A stretch of DNA of 64,000 nucleotides, from positions 248,001 through 312,000 of the forward strand of contig NZ_JACJUQ010000001.1 in assembly GCF_014235845.1 (NCBI RefSeq). The letters are read 5' to 3'. The translations under genes and the position numbers were made by a program. The stretch's first letter is position 1, and every line of letters starts with the position of its first letter. Origin of the DNA: Pontivivens nitratireducens. GTDB taxonomy: Bacteria; Pseudomonadota; Alphaproteobacteria; Rhodobacterales; Rhodobacteraceae. Below, piece after piece: positions 28,549 to 36,900 of the stretch. A model generated the notes under the pieces. That model searched no databases. It worked only from the letters and a program-made list of their open reading frames with translations, and was not told where the DNA came from.

Positions 28549-28773
28549 ATGAAGATCATCGCTCAACCCACCCTGCGCCGCCCCCGTTCCCTGATCGCCG
28601 CCGCCACGCAGGTCGCGGCCGCCCTCAAGGGGCAGGGGTCGGATATTACCTCCCTGACGCAGCGCGAGGGGCATCTGGATCAGTTGCGTCGCATGGGCGA
28701 TGCCGCCTATTCGCCGCTCGCCCATGTGACCGCGCTGGCCCGATTGCTGGCCGCGCGTCGCTGTCTGCTTTGA
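28549..28773 (+). CDS. Small DUF6477-like protein
   Basis: 74 residues, basic. It contains TLRRPRSLIAAATQVAAAL near the N-terminus and a helical C-terminus (LAHVTALARLLAARR), a pattern I associate with the DUF6477 family of Rhodobacteraceae, partly from memory. GGAAGG precedes ATG 28549. It is divergent from the DUF6456 regulator and convergent with mttB (3-base gap). A longer frame start upstream (GTG 28441) is unlikely. Function unknown. Confidence 0.65.
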   Translation: MKIIAQPTLRRPRSLIAAATQVAAALKGQGSDITSLTQREGHLDQLRRMGDAAYSPLAHVTALARLLAARRCLL

Positions 28774-28776
28774 GGG

Positions 28777-30333
28777 TCAGCCGAACGCGTCCGGTTCGCT
28801 CGCCTTGCGTCGATCGATATAGTCCTGCAAGCCCTCAGCGATGCTCTGCTCGATGGGGGGGGCGACATATTCGTCGAGCATGCGTTGCACCCGCACACTG
28901 GCCAAAGCTTGCGAATCCGGTCCTCCGCCATCGACCCACGTCTCATAGGGCCGATAGTCGAGCACGTCGGAGCGCCAGAACGCATCCTTGAAATTCGCCT
29001 GCGTGTGGGCACAGCCGAGGTAGTGCCCCCCCGGGCCGACCTCACGGATTGCATCCATCGCCTGACCGTTTTCGCTGACATCCACACCGGCGGCGATGGA
29101 ATGCAGGATGCCGAGCTGATCGGCGTCCAGCACGAATTTCTCGAAGCTGGCGACCAGACCGCCCTCCAGCCAGCCGCAGGCGTGCAACATGAAGTTCACA
29201 CCGCCCAAAAGGGAGGCATTCAGCGTATTGGCGGTCTCATAGCCCGCCTGCGCATCGGGCAGCTTCGATCCGCACAGCCCGCCGCCGGACCGGAACGGCA
29301 GGTTCAGCCGCCGTGCGAGTTGGCCTGCACCCCACAGGATCTTGGACGCCTCGGGCGTGCCGAAGGTCGGTGCGCCGGAATTCATGTCGATCGAGGTCAC
29401 GAACGCACCGAAGATTACCGGCGCTCCGCGACGCACCAACTGGGAATACGCGATTCCCGCCAGCGCCTCCGCCAGCACTTGCGTCAAGGTGCCCGCAACC
29501 GACACAGGCGCCATCGCACCGCCCACGATGAAAGGGGAGATGATGCAGGCTTGCATATTCTCGGCATAGATCTCCAACGCGCCCATCATGGTGTTGTCGA
29601 AGGTAAGGGGGGAGTTGACGTTGATCAGGGACGTCATGTGAGGGGCCTCGGTCGCGGCGTGCCCGAACAGGATCTTGCACATCTCCACCGAGTCGGTGGC
29701 TCGGATCGGCTCCGTCACACTGCCCATGAAAGGTTTGTCCGACAGCGTCATATGCGCCTGCAACATATCCAGATGCCGCTTGTTCACTGCGATATCCGTC
29801 GGCTCGCAGACCGTACCGCCGGAATGGTGCAGCCATTTCGACATGTAGCCCAGCTTCACGAACTTGCGAAAATCGTCCATCGTCGCGTATCGCCGCCCGC
29901 CATCGGTATCGCGCACGAAAGGCGGGCCGTAGACCGGGGCGAGGACCAGTGATTTTCCGCCAATCACCACGTTGCGATCGGGATTGCGGGCATGCTGGGT
30001 GAATTGTGCGGGGGCAGTGGCGCACAGAGCACGGGCCAGCCCACGCGGAATGTGCACCCGCTCGCCCTGCACATCGGCCCCGGCCTCGCGCCAGCGGTCC
30101 AGGGCCGCCGGATTATCTACGAAGGCGACGCCGATCTCCTCCAGAATGGTCTCGGCGTTGTGCTCGATTATTTCGATGGCTTCGGGGGTGAGAATCTCGA
30201 AATTCGGTATGTTCCGTTCGATATATCTTGCGGCTTCGATACGGGGGGCTGTCCTCTCGGCTCGGCGCGCGGCACCACCGCCGCCCCGCCGTCCGGTTCG
30301 CCGTGCACCCTGAACGTCTGCCATATCCGTCAT
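28777..30333 (-). CDS. MttB-superfamily methyltransferase without in-frame UAG
   Basis: 518 residues from ATG 30333. It resembles trimethylamine methyltransferase (MttB) family proteins: FEILTPEAIEIIEHNAETILEEIGVAF near the N-terminus, GGKSLVLAPVYGPPFV, and a GGVNFMLHACGWLEGGL segment. True MttB reads through a UAG as pyrrolysine; here the frame is open with no UAG, as in the large non-pyrrolysine group to which glycine betaine methyltransferase belongs. Such enzymes demethylate quaternary amines to a corrinoid protein. The first about 30 residues are Gly/Arg-rich (RRTGRRGGGGAARRAE). No corrinoid protein gene is nearby in this window. Confidence 0.85.
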   Translation of the reverse strand: MTDMADVQGARRTGRRGGGGAARRAERTAPRIEAARYIERNIPNFEILTPEAIEIIEHNAETILEEIGVAFVDNPAALDRWREAGADVQGERVHIPRGLARALCATAPAQFTQHARNPDRNVVIGGKSLVLAPVYGPPFVRDTDGGRRYATMDDFRKFVKLGYMSKWLHHSGGTVCEPTDIAVNKRHLDMLQAHMTLSDKPFMGSVTEPIRATDSVEMCKILFGHAATEAPHMTSLINVNSPLTFDNTMMGALEIYAENMQACIISPFIVGGAMAPVSVAGTLTQVLAEALAGIAYSQLVRRGAPVIFGAFVTSIDMNSGAPTFGTPEASKILWGAGQLARRLNLPFRSGGGLCGSKLPDAQAGYETANTLNASLLGGVNFMLHACGWLEGGLVASFEKFVLDADQLGILHSIAAGVDVSENGQAMDAIREVGPGGHYLGCAHTQANFKDAFWRSDVLDYRPYETWVDGGGPDSQALASVRVQRMLDEYVAPPIEQSIAEGLQDYIDRRKASEPDAFG

Positions 30334-30500
30334 GTCTGCCCCCGAAGGTCCGATGCCGTTCTCTGAAGATATCTTAAAGGTTACCGCGACGGATCCGGCG
30401 AGGAATGCGGCTTTCCGCATGTCGGAAGCGACATGGACGCAACCACCTGACACGTTCATGCGTTGAGCGATGAACGACATCATTTTGAATCGGAGATTTC

Positions 30501-31253
30501 ATGCGCCGCACCGCCCTGATGCTGACAGTCGCGTCCCTTGCCCTCGCCGGATGTTGGGAGGACGAGGACGAAGCCGCCGAAACCCAGACCACACAGTCCA
30601 CCGAGGAACTGGCCGCGTCCGAAGGCCAGCAGGAAACGCAGGAACTCGACGGAGAATTGCCTATTGAGACCGTAACCGCTGAGGAAGAACTGCCGGATCC
30701 AGAGGCAGAGGCCTTGTCGCAAGCGCTGGCCGATGCGGATGAGGAGCGTGAGGCTTTGATCGCGCAACGTGTCGCCCTGGAAGACGAAATCGCGGCATTG
30801 AGGGCTGAATCCGCGTCGCGTGCCCGTGAATTACAGGCCAGCCGGACGGACGCAGACGCGCGTGAGGCTGCCATCCGCGCCGAGCTTGCGGCACAACGGG
30901 CCGAAAATGCCTTGGCCGAGCTTCGCACATCCGAAGCTGATGCCGATACAACAGCGCCCGCCAGCACGAACACAGCCGAAGACCTCGCACCAGAGCGGCT
31001 GAAACCATATCTGGGGGCGTGGGCACAGGATGCAGATGCGCAAACGCCCGACTGGGTGATCGGACCGGACTTCCTGATTTGGAGCGACGGCGCCTGCACC
31101 ATTACGCCCACAGAAACCACAGCTCGTTTCGAGTTGAGCGATTGTCGTGGCGGCGCGGAAATCGATGTCGTTGATCTGCGGATCGCGGACGATGTTCTGA
31201 CCGTGATTGTGAATGATCGGGATTACGTTCTGAACGAAGTGCAGATTCGATAG
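30501..31253 (+). CDS. Predicted lipoprotein with coiled coil
   Basis: 250 residues. A lipobox LALAGC at residues about 13-18 marks lipid attachment at Cys18. An acidic Glu/Gln/Thr-rich stretch is followed by a long coiled coil (residues about 75-135, with regular Ala/Leu/Glu spacing) and a globular C-terminal domain (from APERLKPYLGAWAQ) containing a probable disulfide pair (GACTITPT and LSDCRGGAE). It is divergent from mttB across 167 bases. I do not recognise the family; a structural or envelope role is a guess. ATG 30501 has GGAG upstream. Confidence 0.8.
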   Translation: MRRTALMLTVASLALAGCWEDEDEAAETQTTQSTEELAASEGQQETQELDGELPIETVTAEEELPDPEAEALSQALADADEEREALIAQRVALEDEIAALRAESASRARELQASRTDADAREAAIRAELAAQRAENALAELRTSEADADTTAPASTNTAEDLAPERLKPYLGAWAQDADAQTPDWVIGPDFLIWSDGACTITPTETTARFELSDCRGGAEIDVVDLRIADDVLTVIVNDRDYVLNEVQIR

Positions 31254-31290
31254 ATTCGACGCATTTTGACGACACTGCATTCTCACGACA

Positions 31291-31315
31291 AAGGCCGCGC
31301 TAATTGCGCGGCCTT
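31291..31315. terminator. Bidirectional terminator between lipoprotein and DUF59 genes
   Basis: Perfect 10-base stem AAGGCCGCGC (31291-31300) and GCGCGGCCTT (31306-31315), loop TAATT, with AAA before and TTT after, so it can work on both strands. It lies between the two convergent genes ending at 31253 and 31355. Confidence 0.85.
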
Positions 31316-31354
31316 TCGCATTTCGATGGGTCTTCCGACACCGCAGAAGCAGGC

Positions 31355-31714
31355 TTACATGAAGCCGAGTTCCAGCCGTGCCTCATCCGACAGCATTTCC
31401 ATGCCCCAGGGCGGCTCCCAGATCAGTTGGACATCGACCGTTTTTACCCCGGGCAGCGGGGCGACGGCGTCGGCGACCCAGCCCGGCATCTCACCCGCGA
31501 CGGGACAGCCCGGCGCGGTCAGCGTCATCAGGATATCGACCGCTCCGTCCTCCGCGATCTCGATGGTGTAGACCAGACCCAGGTCGTAGATATTGACCGG
31601 AATTTCAGGGTCATGCACGGTTCGGCACGCCTCCACGATGGACTCGTAAAGCGGATGATCGGTGCTGGATGGTTTGATGAGGGGCGTACCCTCCATCGGT
31701 GCCTCGGCGTTCAT
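31355..31714 (-). CDS. SUF-type DUF59/MIP18 family Fe-S assembly protein
   Basis: 119 residues. DUF59 domain with HDPEIPVNIYDLGLVY, MTLTAPGCPVAGEM (the conserved cysteine) and PPWGMEMLSDEARLELGFM at the C-terminus, as in the SUF-associated proteins (SufT group) needed for Fe-S protein maturation. Start ATG 31714 has GAGGAG upstream; longer starts would run into AT-rich regulatory DNA. A promoter with an inverted repeat over its -10 region lies just upstream, suggesting control by an Fe-S regulator. No other suf genes are in the window. Confidence 0.9.
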   Translation of the reverse strand: MNAEAPMEGTPLIKPSSTDHPLYESIVEACRTVHDPEIPVNIYDLGLVYTIEIAEDGAVDILMTLTAPGCPVAGEMPGWVADAVAPLPGVKTVDVQLIWEPPWGMEMLSDEARLELGFM

Positions 31715-31728
31715 GCGCGGCTCCTCAA

Positions 31729-31752
31729 CTATATACCTGAGTGAATATATAG
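31729..31752 (-). promoter_or_regulatory. IscR-like inverted repeat over the promoter of the DUF59 gene
   Basis: CTATATA (31729-31735) and TATATAG (31746-31752) form a perfect 7-base inverted repeat with a 10-base spacer. On the minus strand a promoter reads TTTACG (complement of 31768-31773), 16 bases, TATATA (31746-31751), so the repeat covers the -10. Plus-strand ATACCTGAGT (31733-31742) resembles the left half of the E. coli type 1 IscR consensus (ATASYYGACT) in 9 of 10 positions. Binding by IscR is inferred. Confidence 0.45.
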
Positions 31753-31910
31753 GAAACGTCGCCCCATCGTAAAGGTGCGCTTTTATCGCGACGTCGCAGC
31801 CTCCGGCGGGGATATTTGGGGAAAGTGAAATATTTGATGAGAGTGAACTGGCAGGGCAGTTGACGGCGCGCGGCGCGCACGGCATCCCCGCTACAGATCG
31901 GGAGAGTACC

Positions 31911-33038
31911 ATGAGCCGTTTCAGCTTCACCATCGCCGCCACCGATGGCAAGGCCCGCACCGGGCAGATCGACACGCCGCGTGGAGAGATCCGCACCCCC
32001 GCCTTCATGCCCGTGGGCACGGCGGCAACGGTCAAGGCGATGCTGCCCGAAAATGTCCGCGCCACCGGTGCCGACATTCTGCTGGGCAACACCTATCACC
32101 TGATGCTGCGTCCGGGAGCCGAGCGCGTGGCCAATCTGGGCGGTTTGCACAAATTCATGAACTGGGACCGCCCGATCCTGACGGATTCCGGTGGCTTTCA
32201 GGTCATGTCGCTGGCCGATCTGCGCAAGATGAGCGAGGAGGGCGTGCGCTTCAAATCCCATATCGACGGGTCCGAGCATTTCCTCAGCCCCGAGCGGAGC
32301 ATGGAGATACAAAAGCTCCTCGGCTCCGACATCGTGATGTGTTTCGATGAATGCCCGGCCTTGCCCGCGGATCGTCCTGCGATTGAAAAGAGCATGGAAT
32401 TGTCGATGCGCTGGGCGCAGCGCAGCCGCGATGCCTTTGGCGATCGTCCCGGTCATGCCCTGTTCGGCATCCAGCAGGGCGGACTGGAGCAGGACCTGCG
32501 CGCCAGATCGGCGGAGGCACTGACCGCCATCGGCTTTGACGGCTATGCGGTGGGCGGCCTGGCCGTGGGGGAGGGACAGGACGCGATGTTCGGCTGTCTG
32601 GACTATGCGCCGGACCAGTTGCCGGCGGACAAGCCCCGCTATCTGATGGGTGTGGGCAAGCCGGACGACATCGTCGGCGCGGTCCAGCGTGGCATCGACA
32701 TGTTCGACTGCGTGCTTCCTTCCCGCTCCGGTCGTACGGGGCAGGCGCAGACCCGCTTTGGTCAGGTCAACATTCGCAACGCCCGCCATGCCGACGATCC
32801 GCGCCCGCTGGACCCGGAATGCACGTGCCCTGCCTGTAGCAATTATTCGCGAGCCTATCTGCACCACGTCAACAAGGCACAGGAGATCATCGCCTCGATG
32901 CTGCTGACCTGGCACAACCTGCACTATTATCAGGAGCTGATGCAGGGTCTGCGCGACGCCATTTCGGCCGGAAATCTGGACGATTTCGTCGCGGCGTTTC
33001 ATGCCAGGCGCGCGGATGGGGACATGGAGCGTCTGTAG
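31911..33038 (+). CDS. tgt: Queuine tRNA-ribosyltransferase (tRNA-guanine transglycosylase)
   Basis: 375 residues. It exchanges guanine 34 of certain tRNAs (Asp, Asn, His, Tyr) for preQ1 on the way to queuosine. Seen: [30 protein letters not shown], the nucleophile region [18 protein letters not shown], the [13 protein letters not shown] active-site loop, and the zinc ligands in [16 protein letters not shown]. Start ATG 31911 has GGGAGAG upstream. The two tRNA-Asp genes of this window (GTC anticodon) are substrates of the modification. Divergent from the DUF59 gene. Confidence 0.97.
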   Translation: MSRFSFTIAATDGKARTGQIDTPRGEIRTPAFMPVGTAATVKAMLPENVRATGADILLGNTYHLMLRPGAERVANLGGLHKFMNWDRPILTDSGGFQVMSLADLRKMSEEGVRFKSHIDGSEHFLSPERSMEIQKLLGSDIVMCFDECPALPADRPAIEKSMELSMRWAQRSRDAFGDRPGHALFGIQQGGLEQDLRARSAEALTAIGFDGYAVGGLAVGEGQDAMFGCLDYAPDQLPADKPRYLMGVGKPDDIVGAVQRGIDMFDCVLPSRSGRTGQAQTRFGQVNIRNARHADDPRPLDPECTCPACSNYSRAYLHHVNKAQEIIASMLLTWHNLHYYQELMQGLRDAISAGNLDDFVAAFHARRADGDMERL

Positions 33039-33193
33039 GTCCCTTGTCGCCGCGATCCCCACAGCGCAACATGCCCCGATGACTCGCCGCGCCTCTTGAA
33101 CGCACCGTGAACGAAGCACAGTTACATTTGCATGATGGAGGAGCCTGCGTTGCCGATGATCGGGACCGGGCCCCTTGCTAGAAAGGACATTTT

Positions 33194-35593
33194 ATGACCG
33201 AGACTCCGAAAATTACCCTTCCGGTCCTTCCCCTGCGCGACATCGTCGTCTTTCCGCACATGGTCGTCCCGCTGTTCGTAGGCCGCGAACGGTCGGTCAA
33301 GGCATTGGAAGCCGTGATGACCGGTGACAAGAAAATCCTGCTGGCCGCGCAGCGCGATCCGGCCGAGGATGAGCCGACCGAGGCGTCGATCTACACCACC
33401 GGCGTGCTGGCCAGTGTTCTGCAACTGCTCAAACTGCCGGACGGCACCGTCAAGGTTCTGGTCGAGGGGCAGACCCGTCAGAACCTCGATACCATCCGCG
33501 ACGCCGGTGAATATTTCGAGGCCGATGCCACGCAGATCATCGAAACGCGCGAGGATGAGGACGCCATCGAGGCGCTGACCCGCAACATCGCCGCCGATTT
33601 CGAACGCTATGCCAAGCTGAACAAGAACATTCCTGACGAAGCGGTCGCTGCCGTAGGTGAGATCGCGGAGGCGCAGAAGCTCGCCGACACCGTCGCGGGC
33701 CATCTGGGCGCAAAGATCGAGCAGAAGCAGGACCTGCTGGAAACCGCTGACCTTGGTGCGCGGCTGGAGAAGATCTTCGGCATGATGCAGGGTGAGATTT
33801 CCGTCCTGCGCGTGGAAAAGAAGATCAAATCCCGCGTCAAGACACAGATGGAGCGTACCCAGCGCGAATATTATCTGAACGAGCAGATGAAGGCGATCCA
33901 GAAGGAACTGGGTGACGGCGACACGAACGAGGACGCCGTAGCCGAGTACGAGGAAAAGATCGCCGCGACCAAGCTGTCCGACGAGGCGCTGGAAAAGACA
34001 TTGGCGGAGCTGAAGAAGCTCAAGAACATGTCCCCGATGTCTGCCGAGGCGACGGTCGTGCGCAACTACCTCGACTGGATGCTGTCGATCCCGTGGGGCA
34101 AGAAATCCCGCGTGAAAAAGGATCTGGGCAAGGCCGAGGCGGTTCTGGACGCGGATCATTACGGGCTTGAGAAGGTCAAGGAACGCATCGTCGAATACCT
34201 CGCCGTGCAGCAGCGCAGTCAGAAACTGCGCGGGCCGATCCTGTGCCTCGTGGGCCCTCCCGGCGTCGGCAAGACGTCGCTGGGCAAATCCGTGGCCAAG
34301 GCGACGGGGCGCGAGTTCATTCGCATCTCGCTGGGCGGTGTGCGCGACGAATCCGAGATCAGGGGCCACCGCCGCACCTATATCGGCTCGATGCCCGGCA
34401 AGATCATCCAGTCGATGAAAAAGGCGAAGACCACGAATCCGCTCATTCTGCTCGATGAGATCGACAAGATGGGGCAAGACTTCCGTGGCGATCCCGCCTC
34501 CGCCATGCTGGAGGTGCTGGACCCGGAGCAGAACGCGACCTTCAACGACCACTACCTCGAAGTGGACTACGACCTGTCCAACGTGATGTTCATCACGACG
34601 GCCAATTCGTACAACATGCCCCGGCCGTTGCTCGACCGGATGGAGATCATCTCCGTCGCGGGTTACACCGAGGACGAAAAGGTTGAGATCGCGCGTCGTC
34701 ACCTGCTGCCAAAGCAGGAAAAGGGCCACGGTCTGCGCAAGAAGGAGTTCGCGCTGACCGATGACGCCCTGCGCGACATCGTGCGCTACTACACGCGTGA
34801 GGCCGGTGTGCGGAACCTTGAGCGGGAATTGGCGAAGCTGTGCCGCAAGGCCGTCACCCAGCTGGTGAAGAAGGAAACGGACAGGGTCGAAGTCACCTCC
34901 GACACGCTGTCCGATTTCCTGGGCGTGAAGCGGTTCAAGTTCGGTCTGGCCGAGGAGGAGGACGTTATCGGCGTCGTCACCGGCCTCGCCTGGACGGAGG
35001 TCGGCGGTGATCTGCTGTCGATCGAAGCGCTGCGCCTGCCGGGCAAGGGTCGGATGAAGACCACGGGCAAGCTGGGCGACGTGATGAAGGAAAGCATCGA
35101 CGCCGCGTCGTCCTATGTCCGTTCGCGCTCCGTCTCGCTGGGGGTCAAGCCGCCCGAGTTCGAGAAGATGGACATCCACGTCCACGTTCCCGAGGGCGCC
35201 ACGCCCAAGGATGGACCCTCCGCCGGGATCGGCATGGTTACATCCATCGTCAGCGTGCTGACCCAGATCCCGGTGCGCCGCGACGTGGCCATGACGGGAG
35301 AGGTAACGCTGCGCGGTAATGTCCTGCCCATCGGCGGGTTGAAGGAAAAGCTGCTGGCCGCCCTGCGCGGTGGCATCAAGACTGTCCTGATCCCCAAGGA
35401 TAACGCAAAGGACCTCGTGGACATTCCCGACACCGTGAAGGACGGAATGGAGATCATTCCCGTCGCCAACGTGACGGAGGTTCTGAACATCGCGCTGACG
35501 CGCAAGCCCGAACCGGTGGAGTGGGACGAGACGGCTGAACTGGTCGCTTCGTCCGGGTCCAGCAAGAACGAACACGGACTGGCTGCCCATTAA
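33194..35593 (+). CDS. lon: ATP-dependent protease Lon
   Basis: 799 residues, LonA type. N-terminal substrate domain ([26 protein letters not shown] start), coiled middle, AAA+ module with Walker [10 protein letters not shown] (Lys360) and Walker [11 protein letters not shown], and C-terminal serine-lysine protease domain with Ser676 in PKDGPSAG and the lysine in [10 protein letters not shown]. It degrades misfolded and regulatory proteins. Ribosome site AAAGGA precedes ATG 33194. A CTTGAA at 33095-33100 upstream resembles a heat-shock -35, but no good -10 partner follows. A terminator lies after the gene. Confidence 0.98.
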   Translation: MTETPKITLPVLPLRDIVVFPHMVVPLFVGRERSVKALEAVMTGDKKILLAAQRDPAEDEPTEASIYTTGVLASVLQLLKLPDGTVKVLVEGQTRQNLDTIRDAGEYFEADATQIIETREDEDAIEALTRNIAADFERYAKLNKNIPDEAVAAVGEIAEAQKLADTVAGHLGAKIEQKQDLLETADLGARLEKIFGMMQGEISVLRVEKKIKSRVKTQMERTQREYYLNEQMKAIQKELGDGDTNEDAVAEYEEKIAATKLSDEALEKTLAELKKLKNMSPMSAEATVVRNYLDWMLSIPWGKKSRVKKDLGKAEAVLDADHYGLEKVKERIVEYLAVQQRSQKLRGPILCLVGPPGVGKTSLGKSVAKATGREFIRISLGGVRDESEIRGHRRTYIGSMPGKIIQSMKKAKTTNPLILLDEIDKMGQDFRGDPASAMLEVLDPEQNATFNDHYLEVDYDLSNVMFITTANSYNMPRPLLDRMEIISVAGYTEDEKVEIARRHLLPKQEKGHGLRKKEFALTDDALRDIVRYYTREAGVRNLERELAKLCRKAVTQLVKKETDRVEVTSDTLSDFLGVKRFKFGLAEEEDVIGVVTGLAWTEVGGDLLSIEALRLPGKGRMKTTGKLGDVMKESIDAASSYVRSRSVSLGVKPPEFEKMDIHVHVPEGATPKDGPSAGIGMVTSIVSVLTQIPVRRDVAMTGEVTLRGNVLPIGGLKEKLLAALRGGIKTVLIPKDNAKDLVDIPDTVKDGMEIIPVANVTEVLNIALTRKPEPVEWDETAELVASSGSSKNEHGLAAH

Positions 35594-35629
35594 TTGCTCT
35601 CGTTTGCGTGAGTATAGTTGACATGCGTG

Positions 35630-35669
35630 TGGAGCGGGTGCTTGTGGAAAGCAGCCGCTCCATTTTTTT
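35630..35669 (+). terminator. Intrinsic terminator after lon, in the leader of the HU-like gene
   Basis: Stem TGGAGCGG with CCGCTCCA, with inner pairing TGCTT/AAGCA, followed by seven T (35663-35669). It ends 22 bases before the HU-like start. It most likely ends the lon transcript, but a TATAGT at 35613-35618 just upstream means it could also lie at the 5' end of the HU-like message. Confidence 0.85.
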
Positions 35670-35691
35670 GACCAACTGGAAAGAATGCCAA

Positions 35692-36015
35692 ATGACGGAC
35701 AACGACGACATCAACGACGTTCCCGCCGATGAGACCGCGATCGAGGCAGAAGAAACCGCCATGCTGCGCAAGCGTGAGATCGTGGCGCACGTGGCACAGG
35801 AAACCGGGCAGAGCAAGGCAGACGTGCGCCTGATCCTCGACTCCGCGTTGGGCTACATGCGGCAGGGCTTGCTGGACGGAAACGAACTGCACTACCCGAC
35901 ATTGGGGAAAATCCGTATCAAGTATCCGAGCCGTGAGGGCGCGAAGCCTATGTACCGGCTGGTTCCGGCAAAGGATGCGCGTATCGCCGCCATGCAAGAG
36001 TCGGATGACGACTGA
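35692..36015 (+). CDS. HU/IHF-family DNA-binding protein
   Basis: 107 residues, of which about the last 85 form an HU-like fold: LRKREIVAHVAQETGQSKADVRLILDSALGYMRQGLL then LHYPTLGKIRIKYPSREG, with a C-terminal DDD end. An acidic N-terminal extension (MTDNDDINDVPADE) is not present in standard HU. HU proteins bend DNA and organise the nucleoid. ATG 35692 with GGAAAGAA upstream is chosen; a start 84 bases upstream would translate through the terminator hairpin. The promoter may overlap the terminator of lon. Confidence 0.85.
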   Translation: MTDNDDINDVPADETAIEAEETAMLRKREIVAHVAQETGQSKADVRLILDSALGYMRQGLLDGNELHYPTLGKIRIKYPSREGAKPMYRLVPAKDARIAAMQESDDD

Positions 36016-36109
36016 CCCGAGCGGCACAGCCGTGCATCGTTCCGCGTGATGATTTTCGCGCGGTTTCAGACTTGGACCGCGCAAACTGGTCCCCACGTGA
36101 ATTTGCCGC

Positions 36110-36138
36110 TAGACGTGCCCGTTAGGGTGTCATAAACA
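36110..36138 (+). promoter_or_regulatory. Predicted promoter of tRNA-Val
   Basis: TAGACG (36110-36115), exactly 17 bases, TAAACA (36133-36138). Matches the form before tRNA-Asp, nuoA and metZ with one change in the -35. Ten bases separate it from the tRNA. Confidence 0.55.
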
Positions 36139-36148
36139 TCGCCTCCAA

Positions 36149-36224
36149 GGGCGGTTAGCTCAGTTGGTAGAGCAATTCGTTTACACCGAATGGGTCGGGG
36201 GTTCGAGCCCCTCACCGCCCACCA
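36149..36224 (+). tRNA. tRNA-Val (anticodon TAC)
   Basis: 76 bases including an encoded CCA (36222-36224). Acceptor GGGCGGT/ACCGCCC, D-arm GCTCAGTTGGTAGAGC, anticodon arm ATTCG-TTTACAC-CGAAT with TAC, T-arm GGGGGTTCGAGCCCCTC. Reads GUN-type valine codons GUA/GUG. A protein-coding frame starts 20 bases after its 3' end. Confidence 0.97.
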
Positions 36225-36244
36225 TTCCTCACTCCTCCTTCCGC

Positions 36245-36880
36245 ATGGCGGAGCTTATCTTGTCACTGACCGGCATCCTGGATATCGAAAAATGCACCTT
36301 CGTCGCAGCGGGGTCATTGCGTGAGGTCTATGTCCATCCGGACGATGACGACGTGCTTGTCAAAGTGGTCCGTGCCGATGTGGTTGGTCCTGACGGGCAC
36401 CCGGTGCAGCGCAATGGGAAACGCCGGCGACCCTGGGGGGTGTATCTGTCGTTTCGACGGGAAATCGACGAATATCTGATCGCGGCGCGCAACCAGATCT
36501 CGACACCGGATTTCAGGCTGCCATTCGCTCGGCCGCTCGGCCTGGCGGCGACGACGCGGGGACTTGGGCTGTTGGTCGAGCGGATTTCGGACCATGGTGA
36601 GACGGTTCCGACCCTTGCGAGTTTGCACAAGGATGGCAAGCTGACGCAGGAACATATCGCGGCGCTGCATCGCTTCTTTGAATATTGTATCGAACACCAC
36701 ATCGTTCTGGGCGATGCTCATCTGGGCAATCTGGTCGTGGATCCGCAGGATTCGGATCGTTTGATCTGTATCGACGGTTTTGGGGAAAAGACCTTGATCC
36801 CGGTTCACAGATATTCGCGGCGGCTCAATGAGCGGATGCTCAGACGCAAGATGGCTCGGGTTCTGGCAAGCATAGGCTAG
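36245..36880 (+). CDS. YrbL-like kinase-fold protein
   Basis: 211 residues. It has the layout of the PhoP-regulated YrbL family, a short protein-kinase-like fold: a strand pair with FVAAGSLREVYVHPDDDDVLVKVV (ATP-lysine candidate in VLVKVV), a catalytic-loop-like VLGDAHLGNLVVD, and ICIDGFGEKTLIPV, matching the conserved (D/N)xxGExTLIP of the family. Kinase activity has not been assigned in the family that I know of. ATG 36245 is chosen over a 5' extension running through tRNA-Val. Its base composition looks slightly lower in GC than its neighbours. It could be cotranscribed with the tRNA. Confidence 0.8.
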   Translation: MAELILSLTGILDIEKCTFVAAGSLREVYVHPDDDDVLVKVVRADVVGPDGHPVQRNGKRRRPWGVYLSFRREIDEYLIAARNQISTPDFRLPFARPLGLAATTRGLGLLVERISDHGETVPTLASLHKDGKLTQEHIAALHRFFEYCIEHHIVLGDAHLGNLVVDPQDSDRLICIDGFGEKTLIPVHRYSRRLNERMLRRKMARVLASIG

Positions 36881-36900
36881 GGAAGGGCACCAATGGCGGT

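Noticed and set aside
28777-30333. Pyrrolysine (UAG) in the MttB-like gene
   Set aside because: The frame has no internal UAG; the enzyme belongs to the non-pyrrolysine group.
33095-33130. Heat-shock promoter for lon
   Set aside because: CTTGAA at 33095-33100 fits a sigma-32 -35, but no convincing -10 at the right distance.
36164-36244. N-terminal extension of the YrbL-like gene (VGGSSPSPPT)
   Set aside because: It would translate through tRNA-Val; start at 36245 used instead.
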